From Lepiota brunneoincarnata (Eukaryota; Basidiomycota; Agaricomycetes; Agaricales; Agaricaceae), in assembly GCA_023014365.1 (NCBI GenBank), contig JAEBUN010000010.1, forward strand, positions 496,001 to 560,000: a stretch of DNA of 64,000 nt. The letters are read 5' to 3'. How positions within the stretch are numbered: position 1 is the stretch's first letter; each line of letters starts with the position of its first letter. Position numbers and translations under genes: made by a program. Positions 33,948 to 45,214 of this stretch are shown in pieces. The notes below the pieces were generated by a model. That model ran no database searches. It saw nothing but the letters and a program-made list of their open reading frames with translations, and was not told where the DNA came from.

Positions 33948-36900
33948 ATGAACAATATCCTCTCCGCCATCAGCTATGCTCAGAGTCAGCAACAAACCGT
34001 CGCCCTGGCTGAGCGTACAGATATCCACAAGTCGTGCAAGTCGCTGGAAACACTCCTCAACATCCTCAACGACTATTGTGAGGCAACGACCGCAATAGTC
34101 GCTCTCCAGAAGAAGCTTGCCAAGTCATTGCGCGACACTGCTGGCTTGAAGGTTACAAACGAAATTGCAGGTCGGTTTTTTCTACTTATGATGCGGCATC
34201 GGGGTTCCGAACTGACCACCGTATGTTATCACCGTTGACGGAAAATAAGGCAACGCTCTCAATGCGAGCGCCGGTATCTTCGAAGTTCTTGCCGAAGTCG
34301 ACGCCAAGTTTGTCAAGATTGCAGATAAGGAGTATGACGGGGTCAGCACAGAAGTGAAGAAGTGGTTCAAGAGACTGGCTGTGCGTTTCCTCTTTCAGCA
34401 GAGCCGCCTTCTTTCCCTGCTGACCAGCAGAACTCGCGTGTTCGAACGCGTGAGCAGAAAGAGGAAAAAGCTCATGATGATCGCATAGCGAACGCCAATG
34501 CCAAGATCAAGCAAGCCGGTTAGTACACCTGTTGACCTGCCTCCGTTCCATCTAATTCATCCAATCTGACAGGCTTGAATTTCGAAAAGAAATCAAAGAA
34601 AAAGGCAACAGACGCACAGGAAGAACATTCGCGGTATATCCAGCTGATAAGCACCCTAGGGCCAGAGATCACCCAGAAGAAACAGTCCGTCCTTCCAAGT
34701 TCCAGCAAGGTTGCACACTGACGTGAAATATGTTAGCAACCACTCACTCCACACAACTCAAAGACATATAGTAACGACTTACGGTGTCGCCGCTTCTCTC
34801 TCTCGCATTGCCGACGCGGAATGGTTGCGCACGTGCGAGAGTGTGAGGAAATTTGCACCTACGGTCGGGCCATTAGGAGAGTGGAGGTCTTTATGTGAGG
34901 GAGGCTGGATCAGGGAAATTCCTGGAGATCTAGTCAATCTGAATGAAAAGGGGGCGGAGGATAAGCTCAAACTCAACACCATTCAAGAACGGGTCGAGCT
35001 CGACAATGACGATGATGATAATGATGCTGGAGGTGATGAGAAGGATATCCAGAGGCCGCCGCAACAACTACAGGTTTATGAGAATGCCCCGCCACCTACC
35101 TACCGACGTTCGGATGGCGAGCCAATGACACCAGAACCACAATTTCAATCTCAATCTCAACACCAATCAGCAAGAGCGGATCCCCTTAGAGGCGGGGAAC
35201 CTACGGCAGCCTCTACTACTTCAACACCTACTTCGCAGCCTCCTGGTCGGTCCCCACGTCAATCACCCATCCTCCAACGACATGCTCCCGATCTCCACTA
35301 TGGCATAACGCCCCTTCCTCCCTCAGCGCCCTTGCCTTCATCTTTGGCAGATCGCAATACTCACCTTCATGCACCACCTTCACCGAATGCGCGCTCCCGA
35401 GACGGATCCCCTAATCACAATGACTACGAAAGATTACTGGTGGATCCAAATACAGGCTCAGTACGTTCACTATCAGCATTCCCTGCTCCTCCTACGCATT
35501 TCCCTCTGCCACCACCCCGACGACCCTCAGTTCAGACCCCGGCTACTGTGCAAGAAAGTAGAGACGAGCATACACATGGACCCAGAGGGAGGTTGAGCGA
35601 AAGTCCACTGTCAATGGAGGCCGATAAGTATCAGGAAACCGAGAACAGCACTGGGCGATCGATGTCGATACCACGGAGCCCTGATCATAGACTCATTCAA
35701 GGCCAAGGTTCGAACTCTGCTATTGATCGCATACCTCCACCCGGTCCACCGAACGACGTTAGGTTAGCTCCCCTCATATCTCCACACCCTCCTCCGCAGC
35801 AGCACAATCGGAGCAGTGACGCGGAGGAATACCATGCCCAAGAGTTTGGTGTGCTGAGAGAGGACAACACGCCTGGCAAATCAAGGAGCCTTGGTGTCGA
35901 TGGGACTGGTTTCGGCCTGGAAGAAGAAAGTCGCGTAGAGTTCCCTTCGGTGTCGGTGCCTAGCCAGAGAAGAGGACTATTAGAGAAGACCGATACAGGG
36001 GGAACTGGGACCGGGAGCATAATAGGTGCGATGAAGAATAGATATGCGAACACAGTGCGTTTCTTTCCCTCCTATCTAATCTCTATCCTTTATCGCTGAT
36101 CCTATTGCACCCAGTCCGGTTCGAGATCCCCACCTCCCCGTTTAGACCTCCCAAGGCTGCATACCAGTGTGAGCGAGATGGCGACGAGATACCAATCTCC
36201 ACCAGTCACCGCACCAGTCACTACGCCATTAGCAGGCGCAACAGGGAATGGCAATGGGAGGGAAGGCGATTACAGAGGACAAGAGTCACCAAAGGCTTTA
36301 TTGGGAATTGGTTCGAAGTCGCCACCCCCCAGTGGCACGACATATATCCTTGCCACCAGCCCCAGAGACGATCGAGCCACGACGTACGTCATTGTCTTCG
36401 ATTACACCTACTCCCTCACTTGCGCCCCTAGCACAAGGAGAACCGGCGTCAGGGAGCAGGGGGTGTAACAGAGGACAGCTCACGATGGCGTAAACTAGAG
36501 GAGCTGGCCGAGATAGGCATCCGAGCGAAAGAAAGGGAGTTGAGGGAGCGAGAACAGGAGATTACGATGAGAGAGCGAGAGCTAGAACGAGACCGAACAA
36601 GACTCTTGAATATCCGTGAAGGAGTGGGCTCTTCCCCTCCAAGTGCCACTGGCTCTGAGCATGGAGGTGATCTCACAAATGCACAGGGGAGCCAGTTCCA
36701 ACTCCGACCGAGGAGAGAGAAGGATCTCACTGCGACTTCTACGACAGGAACCACAACCACAGCAGCGGCAAGATCACCTTCTACCACCCACTCACCCAGG
36801 TCCACCTTTTACCCTCGTCTTCAAGCCCAAACTTGCGACATCAGCCCCACCATTCGTACAGCTCGCCGGGTAACACAAATCAGGATTTCTCGACCGCTTC

Positions 36901-37373
36901 CACCTCCGGTTCCGGTTCAGGGAGCTCCGCGTACCTAAACCGATCCACAGGGTCGCCAGCTACACCAATCGGTTCGCCTGAACAACAGCACCAGCAAGAA
37001 AAGAAGGGAGGCTGGATGCGTAGACTTAGTATGCCGGTGGGTAATGCATTCTCCCTTGACGCTTCGAAGCGCAGTGCAAACAATTCCAACAACTCTACTG
37101 CCTCGAACGTTTCTGCTGCCTCGAATATGGGCGTGAGGCAACTAGGCGCAGGGATTATGGGAGGCAAGGGTGTTCGGATGGATGAAAGGAAGAATATGAG
37201 TAGCACGGCGCTGGGTAGGCCTGTGCAACATCAGGAACAGCCAGACCCAGCAGCAGTACGAGAAGGAGCAAGAGGGTAGTCGGTTTGGCCTTGGGCTGGG
37301 CATTGGAAGGCGAAGTCATGATGCCACTCGGAGTGCGACGAATCTGAATCTAGGGCTAAGCGGGCGCAAGTAG
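33948..37373 (+). CDS. BAR/IMD-superfamily-like protein with long disordered tail, two frameshifts
   Basis: The first in-frame ATG is 33948 (MNNILSAISYAQSQQ); the preceding in-frame residues SRTDKSAIADVSSSFY suggest a missed upstream exon. The N-terminal 250 residues are helical with heptad-like spacing: HKSCKSLETLLNILNDYCEA, LQKKLAKSLRDTAGLK, AGIFEVLAEVDAKFVKIAD, YDGVSTEVKKWFKRLA, EKAHDDRIANANAKIKQA, FEKKSKKKATDAQEEHSRYI, as in BAR/I-BAR proteins that bind and bend membranes. Then about 350 residues of P/S/Q-rich disorder (34990-36050), a charged coiled coil (ELAEIGIRAKERELREREQE, about 36500-36610) and a basic end (GGWMRRLSMPVGNAFSLD). Frame changes are needed near 36790 (-1 or +2) and near 37245 (+1) to reach GLGLGIGRRSHDA and the TAG at 37371-37373. 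Membrane role inferred. Confidence 0.6.
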
Positions 37374-37792
37374 GTTGGTTGAGGAGTAGTCTTTTTTGAA
37401 TTTTCTTTTGATATATTTTATGGCTTTAACCTTGTATAAGTGCCGAGTCGCGGATTGTATGTACAACTCACGAGATACCCAACCTGTTGCTATATGCCTT
37501 CTATTTTATACCTCTATGTACTGTGCTACCGATCCCCCGGTCTGCTGTAACCCACCCGTGGAGTGGAAGCATGTTATCCTATCCCGAAGTACAATGTCAC
37601 GGATTGCGAGAATGAGAAGAAATCTCAAGATTCAGTGCGTGTCGGCGGCTTGCAATCTCTTCCTGTCTCTTATGTTCACGGGGTGGGTGCGTCGTTTCAA
37701 CATCTTTCATGAATCATCCGAGAAAAGAGCGAATACACGTTAAAAACCTATTTAATTTTGAACACTGATTAACAAAGGGGTGAATGAGATTT
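37374..37792. other. Intergenic between convergent genes
   Basis: 419 bases between the BAR-like stop and the DUF6533-like stop. No gene supported. Confidence 0.45.
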
Positions 37793-39685
37793 TCAACCCG
37801 TCCCCCCTACGGTCGTGGACTCCTGAGGGGTAGCACGGAACTGTATGGTGGGGACCACCGTCGATGTTAGAGTCTTCGTGAGCCTGCAATTTGCCTCTCG
37901 GACATTGATGACAAGGCGCGTCCCCTGATGAATTTAGTAAAAATAAATAAATGACACACTACCCCAGGAGGGAGAACCTACGCAAAAATAGTATACAACC
38001 AGGAGCCAGCTAAGAAACGGGATAAATTGTTCTTTTCATGGAAAAGGGAACGAACGACGCACTCTGACCAGCTTGTCGCAATGGCAATGCTTCGGTATTT
38101 TGGATACGCTGCCAAAAGTCCCAGTAGGTTGACGACTGCATATGTTAACCCCGTTCAGTGGAAGTGTCATTGTAGAAAACAAAAGTACCCTTTACCAAAG
38201 ATGCTGTACGGTTGGTACGACCGTCCTCAGCAACCATGTGTGGTTCATGTTGCTAATTTACTCACGGAATGAAAAAAAGTGTTCCATCGCGGTAGAACAC
38301 AAAGATCACTGGAGCGGATCCCGTTAAAAGTGACAGTCTTTCCCGGAGTGTGCTCTTCCCAATCCCAGCCACTTGGATGAATTGATAGAGCTTGATAAGT
38401 GTTAGCACGACCTCGATACCTACAACAAATGAGATTAAGCGAGCGGGACTCGACCAAAATAATCATACCACCACAAACACATCGGGAAACCCTTCTTGAC
38501 GTCAATGTCTGCGCTTTCTGAACAGGAGGTGCTCACCAGATTGCCAAGTCTGAATTATGAATCAACTGGTACTGAGTCTCCGTCTCAAACAAAAAATGGC
38601 AGCCGTGCAACGGGACTGCGTCGACCCGGATCGGTTCTTCGATGAACCCTACTAAAAACACAAACAATGCGCCCGCCTGATTCATCGTTAGTGGCATGGT
38701 ACAAGTATAGAGTGTTGCAGCGCACGAGGAGTTCGACTGCGATGCAAACAGTCATCAGCCAAAATATGTCTGCAGATCTCGAACAAACAGGATGTACCAG
38801 CCGTTACAAAACCAAGAATGACCATAACTGGAATTTTTCAGATCCGGGATCAGGGACTCCTAAGTATCCTGATACTGGAGTTATTCACCTATGCGGTTAT
38901 AGTCCCATAGTGCGCACAATCGCAAAACTAGCAACGTCTTCATTGTTGCGGGGAGTACAACATCCCGGAGCCTAAAACGCAACATTGGTTGAAGGCCTTA
39001 AGATATGGGTATCTATACACCCACAGCGGTGGAACCAATATCAAAACACCACAACTAGGGTCATGGCATTGATTAGACGAATATCTCGGATCTGGAAAGT
39101 AGCCTACCCCTTGCGGACGATTGAGCTCATGCGAAGGGATACTAACCAGGTGGACCTACTGCGGAAGGAATAAAATTTGTTTCGTGGGCTAGAATACCAT
39201 GATACCTTTGTAAGTGATGGAGCGCTGTGAGTCAATGACACGTACTGCAAATGTACATCCTGATTTCTGCTGAGCTAGTTTAAAAACTGGGAGGGGACGG
39301 CAGGGGACGCACAGGAGACATGCAATAGCAGATAAACGAAACGAAATATAGACAGTTCTCATGATCGACCACGGCCCTCTACTGCGTTTAGTGTGCGTTA
39401 ACCAATTAGTCTCTAATGTGCATACCGGTAGATGTGCTGAACCTGCGCCTCTGTGAGCGACCAGGATAGAGAAATGTCAGCAGGTGCAAGGCACTCACCT
39501 CCCGTGGCAGCATGAGGAAGGAATCATAGAGGACGACCGAGAGCGCAGCGCCTAGCAAGAATGCAGATCATTATTTTGTGTTCATCGGCGGCCCCTGGCA
39601 AAATCATACAGTCACTGTAGCCCATGACTCGCTTGCGTCGGAGATCCCATTCATAATCATCGTATGTGAGTCCGAAATCAGACAT
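37793..39685 (-). CDS. DUF6533-like fungal multi-pass membrane protein
   Basis: Start at 39683-39685: MSDFGLTYDDYEWDLRRKRV. The next exon reads GAALSVVLYDSFLMLPREV, the usual first membrane segment and following E/R motif of the DUF6533 family. Middle exons are harder to follow but contain AVELLVRCNTLYLY, IRVDAVPLHGCHFLFE and GIEVVLTLIKLYQFIQ, then FVFYRDGTLFFIP and AVVNLLGLLAAYPKYRSIAI. The last exon is GTRLVINVREANCRLTKTLT and ends with a stop at 37793-37795. The YRDGTLFF and SRLVINLRE-like elements are characteristic of the family, which is expanded in Agaricomycetes and has no established function. Some exon joins may be disturbed by indels. Confidence 0.6.
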
Positions 39686-42600
39686 GCTCGTTACAGTTGA
39701 GGGGGGGGGGGAAGGAATGAAAGTCGTAAGGTGAATAAATTCACCACGTTCACAATTAAATGTGAAGCCGGGTAGGAAGGAGCACTAGAATTGTGGCATG
39801 GGCCACCAGGTGCTCAGCCGCAGAACAAAAACCTCTGTACCTTATCGAACGATGCATGGAGGAATTTGATATTCCACAAACCATATAACCATATACGTGA
39901 ACCCCGCGGGTGTTAGGCCAAAACACGGGCAATGTCCTCGAGCGGCGCACTGTTCCGTGTTATCTCTTGTGCTCCGACTCGGCTGCGGGCGGCCGAGATA
40001 AAGATGCTAATCGGGGGTTTATTTGCGATTTTTGTCAAGTAGTGGGGCCCATGGGTGCTGGCACGGGGTCTATGGAATGCTTCAATTTGTCAACGCAGTG
40101 CCAGACTTCGGATACTGGTCTTCCATTAGTATCCCCAACCCGGTTTTGTGTTCGACCTGTGCTTTGGTGTTGTTACTTTTCTACACAGCAGGTCCGCTTG
40201 TTAGTTGGTGCCACTATTAAACATATTACAAATCTCGCCTTTTCTCCGGAGCAGGAGCACAGGTCTTCCGCCCAGTAAGTTAGAATGCCTGATTTTGTCC
40301 CTGAAAGAGTCCCGACAGGGCAAGATCCGTGCCTTCAGCTTTTCCGCCGTCCCGTGGTTGGACCATTTGTGTGCTCCCAACCTCAAACGCCACTCTATCC
40401 AGCATACATAGCCGTAACCAGGACAACTTCGCTACCAGTCCGACCAGCTGACCACGGTTTGGGAGATCTAAGAATCATATGCCGCGCATGGACAGCATTC
40501 CGACCAAATTGAACTCCCTCTGGTATCTGATCTCAGCGGCAGGCGGCATTTGGTTTAACGAGAAGAACCTACACTTACTATGATTTCCAACCGTTTTAGG
40601 ATGGGTACCGGCCGGTGTGATCTTGTCATGTCCTGGATCAAAACATGGAACTTGCTGGTATAGGAGCTCGAGCAATCCATAAATATCAATGGATAGGCGA
40701 TTCATTGTCATTGCAACTGCAGCGAACGGTGAATGAACTCTCCATATATACGCAGTGGTTATACGGTTGGAACGAAGATGTACCCAAGTTCACTAAAGAA
40801 AAGGCAGAAACGATTCTTGGATTCAGACGGTCCCCGGTCAATCCTAAATCTAGGCCTGGCACTCAACATGTTCTCTCTGAGCTTAAGACAAAGAATCGCA
40901 TACTTCCCGCCAAGATCGCCCCCAGCCAGACCCAGCCACCCCTGTTCGTCGGGTACACCCTGTCCTGTCTCAGACCCTCTACGGACCTCATCAATGATAT
41001 CTTTACCGCTGTGTGTGATGTACTCGTTCTTCGAGCATGTCTCACCAGGGCTCCCGAGAGCTGCCAAAAGAAGGCTAGAGCGCGCGGGCGGGCGGCGGCG
41101 ATACGAATTCCAGTATGCAAACGTCGATTGCGGCGAAGCAGTGAAGCTACTTCCGCACAAGACCCAGGGGATAAACACTCCAGCGCGTTGACAGACACAC
41201 ATCGGGGGGGGGGGCAACAGTTGCGAGAAATGAAGAAGGCATCCCTCTGGCTCACATGATAATACCAGGGAATGTGAACCGACCTAGCCCGAACACATCT
41301 GTAACGTTCCCTGCTTTTGTTTCGCCGAGTGACCACGAGCAAGGGGCCATATGAGACTCGCCCCAGCGATTGTAGGTGGATGTGATCTACCCACGATCTC
41401 TGGGATGGTGAACGCAAGGCCATAGAACCGCAATAGTACTTACTGAGATGCCGTGACCTTGCCGCAATAAGGGCCATCATATTAAGGCACCTCGCACACA
41501 GAATTCTATTGCAAAAGCTGGGATCAACAAAAACCCAAAACCTCAGAAGGAGACAGGAGCGAAGAACTACCAGGGTGCACCGGCGCGCGACTGTCATCCG
41601 TTTCACCTGTCCGCTCCAATATTTCTCGAAGGAAGCCACACAAGTACAGTACACTGCCTACATAGCCAACGTTCCAGGTACATGGCGTGACACCCGGGGC
41701 TTGATATCCGCAGCGTCCTCAATTGTCCACAGGGCGCACTTAAAGAATAACAGGCTGCGTAAATACTCATCACACGATTAGCAGAAATTCGAAAGAATAG
41801 ATGGACTAACGTTGATACTATAAGGACACGGTGATCAATAAATAATCCTACTTGGTCGTTAGCCATGGTGGACAATTCCCCTCAGTGGCCTGTTAGTCAA
41901 GCACATGGTTGTATAGAAACTCTATGATGGTTTAAAGGAGAATATTGAGCCATGTTTACGCCAAGAGAAAGATACCCACATGCTGAACGTTCGCAAGGCA
42001 CCCCACCAACCAAGCCCTCCACATTTGTCACTTGCCACTAATCACTTAGGTACCTATAAGCTATTCCTGATATCAGTTCCATTCCCAGAGGTTACTACTG
42101 GGGCTGATTGTATCATCTTGAAGTCATACAGGATCAATTCAAATGTTGCAGTTTGCGCATACCGCTGCCAGCCCACGTTAAAGTGCTATTGGGTTGCAAC
42201 GCAGATGGGCGGAGTTAGTGAGTGAGCGTGGGTCCTTTCACTTGGACCTGGACCGGCAGCGGCATTAGGAAATCAACGATATGAGGACGCTTACTCGTCG
42301 TCTTAACGAGACCGGCCGGCTGGCCGGGACAATGCCCGAGCAAGTATATAACGGCGGCGGTACAGGGGATGATAGTCGATTCGCAGCGCACGGTTCGAGA
42401 CGACGAATCATAGTCACATACTTAGAGCTGCTTAGGGTCACTAAACAATCCATTCTCAGGCCTTTGCCACCGCCGGATACCGATCTTCCATCTCGCGGCC
42501 CCACACGATTAAATATCACGACCCTTCTGTGGTAGTAGTGTATATGGACGCACATTATCCTTGATAAAAAGAGTGGAACGCACGAATGTTAATATAAATA

Positions 42601-42849
42601 AGTCAAGCAGCGATGTCATGTACTGTACGTCTTTCTAGATCCGAGAAACACAACGAAGTAAGCCCTGGTCGGTTTAATGGCCCGAGCCAGCTGATTTCAC
42701 GACTTACTTAGAGTAGGATCTTCTCCAGGCGCTCGCAATCGATTTCAAATGCTGACTTCGTCTTGACGATCTTCCCAAAGACGGCAGTGCCCAATACTGG
42801 TGACAAAACTTCAGGACGATGATCTCCTTGAACTTGGAGACTTGTGGTG
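39686..42849. other. 3.2 kb without a resolvable gene
   Basis: Open frames up to 263 codons exist (minus 40863-41654; plus 40645-41259), but they overlap on opposite strands in a GC-rich stretch and show no family motif. It contains two runs of 11 G (39701-39711 and 41204-41214). Scattered hydrophobic pieces, such as LLFFKCALWTIEDAADIK (minus, about 41720) and GMLQFVNAVPDFGYWSSI (plus, about 40070), suggest decayed coding DNA rather than a live gene. Confidence 0.4.
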
Positions 42850-43900
42850 GAGTTGCGGGTCGTTCTGGGGTGCGTAATTCCAGCATTTCGTCATGATAAG
42901 CTACATTTTATCGTCGGTGACATGGCCGTTAGGTTGTGACAGACGAACAGGAATCTCTTTGCCCATTGAGAGAATAATAGCAACTTGGTGATTGCCGTAT
43001 TGGTAGAAGGGGATTTCCCCGTCAGGATCTTGCCTTGTTTATAGAATAAAGTACCAGGGATGGTTGATACGTACTTCGTGGCAGAGGCAGCCCAAAGACT
43101 TGGCTTCACCATCGAGCAGCTCGGGTGCTTCCCAGCGTGTAGTCCCATCGGGGGTCTTCATGGAGGGCAATTTGCTGCCTGTTGCAATGTGTGACGAACC
43201 AAAATCACCAGTCAATGCCCGTCCCTCATCTGAAACTAGCACATTTTTCTGCCAAGAACTCGAGACTCAGACTCAGACTTTTAAGATTAGAAGTATTGGA
43301 CCCACTGCCTTAAGATCACCATGAACAATGTTTAATTAGTGCAGATACACACCAAACCGCTGGTGATGTGAGCTGAGAGATAATGAATCCTCGAATATCT
43401 GTCTCCACACAAAATGTGCTTTACTTACTAGAGGTATCCGGGGGGTATCAACGGAGCATTTCTTCAAATAACTGCGTAAATTCGCATATATGATTTGTGA
43501 AGAATCTTCATTATGTAAGGCATGAGCGGTACAGGGGTGAAGCTTGGCAGTAGAGAGACCAAGGATCCCAAGAGCCCTTATATTCGTTATCCGTATATTC
43601 AGCTCATAAGATGAGAATCAGTTGTCCACCGGCGAATGGTTTTCGGAATCCAAAGAATAATGACAAGGGGGAAGAGACAGGTACCATCGGCTGATTCAGG
43701 GTCGGGCCCGCATCCGAATTGCTTGACGGATGAACAATACATTCAATCAACGCGCCGAGAGCTGGTCACCCGTGTACGAATGATAATCGCCATCTCGCCC
43801 TCGTCCACAGTTTTGGAACGAAGGCTGATCCATCGTGAACGGGCGGTAGTGCCTCACTTTCGCGTCGGACAAGTCCCTGGTAATGTGCCTATCAGTTGGG
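42850..43900 (-). pseudogene. Protein kinase domain (TKL-like) with premature stop
   Basis: Minus-strand pieces give a kinase: MAIIIRTRVTSSR (about 43790, VAIK-like strand), LGLSTAKLHP, ANLRSYLKKCSVDTPR (about 43460, hinge and helix D), HITSGL, VHGDLK (43310-43327, catalytic loop in the HGD form common in Agaricomycete kinases), NVLVSDEGRALTGDFGSSHI (about 43180-43240, DFG), TTRWEAPELLDGE (APE) and SLGCLCHE followed by GEIPFYQYGNHQVAIILSMG. At 42901-42903 a TAG stands where the family has tryptophan (DKM-stop-LIMTKCW), one base from TGG. The domain is therefore cut before its last helices. Exon joins upstream of the hinge are uncertain. Expanded kinase families with such relics are usual in these fungi. 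Confidence 0.6.
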
Positions 43901-45214
43901 AGTCATGGAAGACGATAGCAGAAAAGAGACCAGTTAAGTTACCTTGGTCCAGCGCATTTCCGGAAGACGACTCGAGGGGCATGTAACACATAACACTTGG
44001 GATATCCAGAGAGGAGTGAACAAAAAACAAGTAAAATTGATGCTCCTGGTATGTACTATATGCGGTATTGGTAGGGAGAGAAGGTGGAAACCAAAATATA
44101 ACAGTTTGAAGATGACCAATGCAAGTCATGGGAAGTGTGAAGGGTGAAGACGAAGAAAAAGGAAGTGAGGGGAGTCCATTACGGTCATGGTTGAAAACGG
44201 GTTGGGAGAAAGGGGTGAACAATGCTATGGTAATCGGATTGCGGGCTTGGGACAAACATGAGGAGGTAAAGTGGAAGGAGCAAAAGGTGTGAAAGAATAG
44301 GAGGTGAGGGGTAAGATGAAGCGTGACGAACAAAAAAAGATCAGTTGTAGGCAAACATCAGGGACAAGAGCGTGAACAAGGGTTCATTGAATGCGAGTGT
44401 CTGTACAACAGCGGTGAAAATATGAGAATATGGGATCCGGGAATATGTAGCTGGGGAGCTAACGACATGGGGTCGGTTGCTAGCTTGGAAATAGGGATCG
44501 GGAAGAGTAAACCGGGGGACAAGATGTATGGAAAAACTCGCACAATGTCCCACGAAAGTAATTCACGACGGGGCCCAGGCGCAAGTTATGTAGCAACCTT
44601 AAAATCAACCCATGCATGAGAGGGGAGAAGGAAAGTGGTAAAGGAAGCGAGGAAGGCCTTTGCTTATCCCTTTTTTGTCAAGCGGTCGACGGACCGGCCA
44701 ATCCAGCTGTATAAACACATCATCATCTGCACTCGCGGGACCAGTATAAACTTGCGATCGTGAGAGAGTGAGGGGCAGAGGCCGGTGAGTGTGTAGACAC
44801 GGAATCGGTTTGTGGTAGAATGAAGAAATCTAGAAGGGATGCCAAATCAGGGAGATTCTACCGGGCGCTGGACGGCACGGAGGACTGGATTGGAGCATCA
44901 GGGGCATCAAATGCCTCCTCCGCAACCAAGGGCGTGACGACGCTTGCCAAATCTCCGTCCTAGCACCTTGATTCTTGACGTGGCACTCTGTTGCAGGACG
45001 CTAAAGTACCTCGTGGACGCGGATGGTGCAGACGGTGGATACCTCTAATTAATGGGTGATCATGATCATCTGCCCTACAAGAGCGGTCCAATCGATCGTG
45101 ATGTCGGATAGAGGGGTAAAAATGCATGATGCAGTGTTTCAAATCGGTTGGTGAAGTCATTAATATCGAGGATATAATGTGGCACAGCTAGAAAGCGCAA
45201 GTAGGCCAAGTGGG
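43901..45214. other. 1.3 kb intergenic with purine-rich + strand
   Basis: From about 44080 to 44960 the + strand is strongly rich in A and G. That creates long stop-free frames on the minus strand (for example 43854-44354) with an F/S/L-rich composition and no family resemblance. I take it as non-coding downstream DNA of Med19. Confidence 0.45.

Noticed and set aside
40000..40300. Possible resemblance to a GPI mannosyltransferase (YW...IPN...)
   Set aside because: Only a few residues match, and no flanking conserved segments could be found.
40863..41654. 263-codon open frame on the minus strand
   Set aside because: GC-rich stretch open on both strands, no motif, no sensible exon neighbours.
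43854..44354. 166-codon open frame on the minus strand
   Set aside because: Composition is a by-product of purine skew (F/S/L/P-rich) with no family features; its end overlaps the kinase relic.
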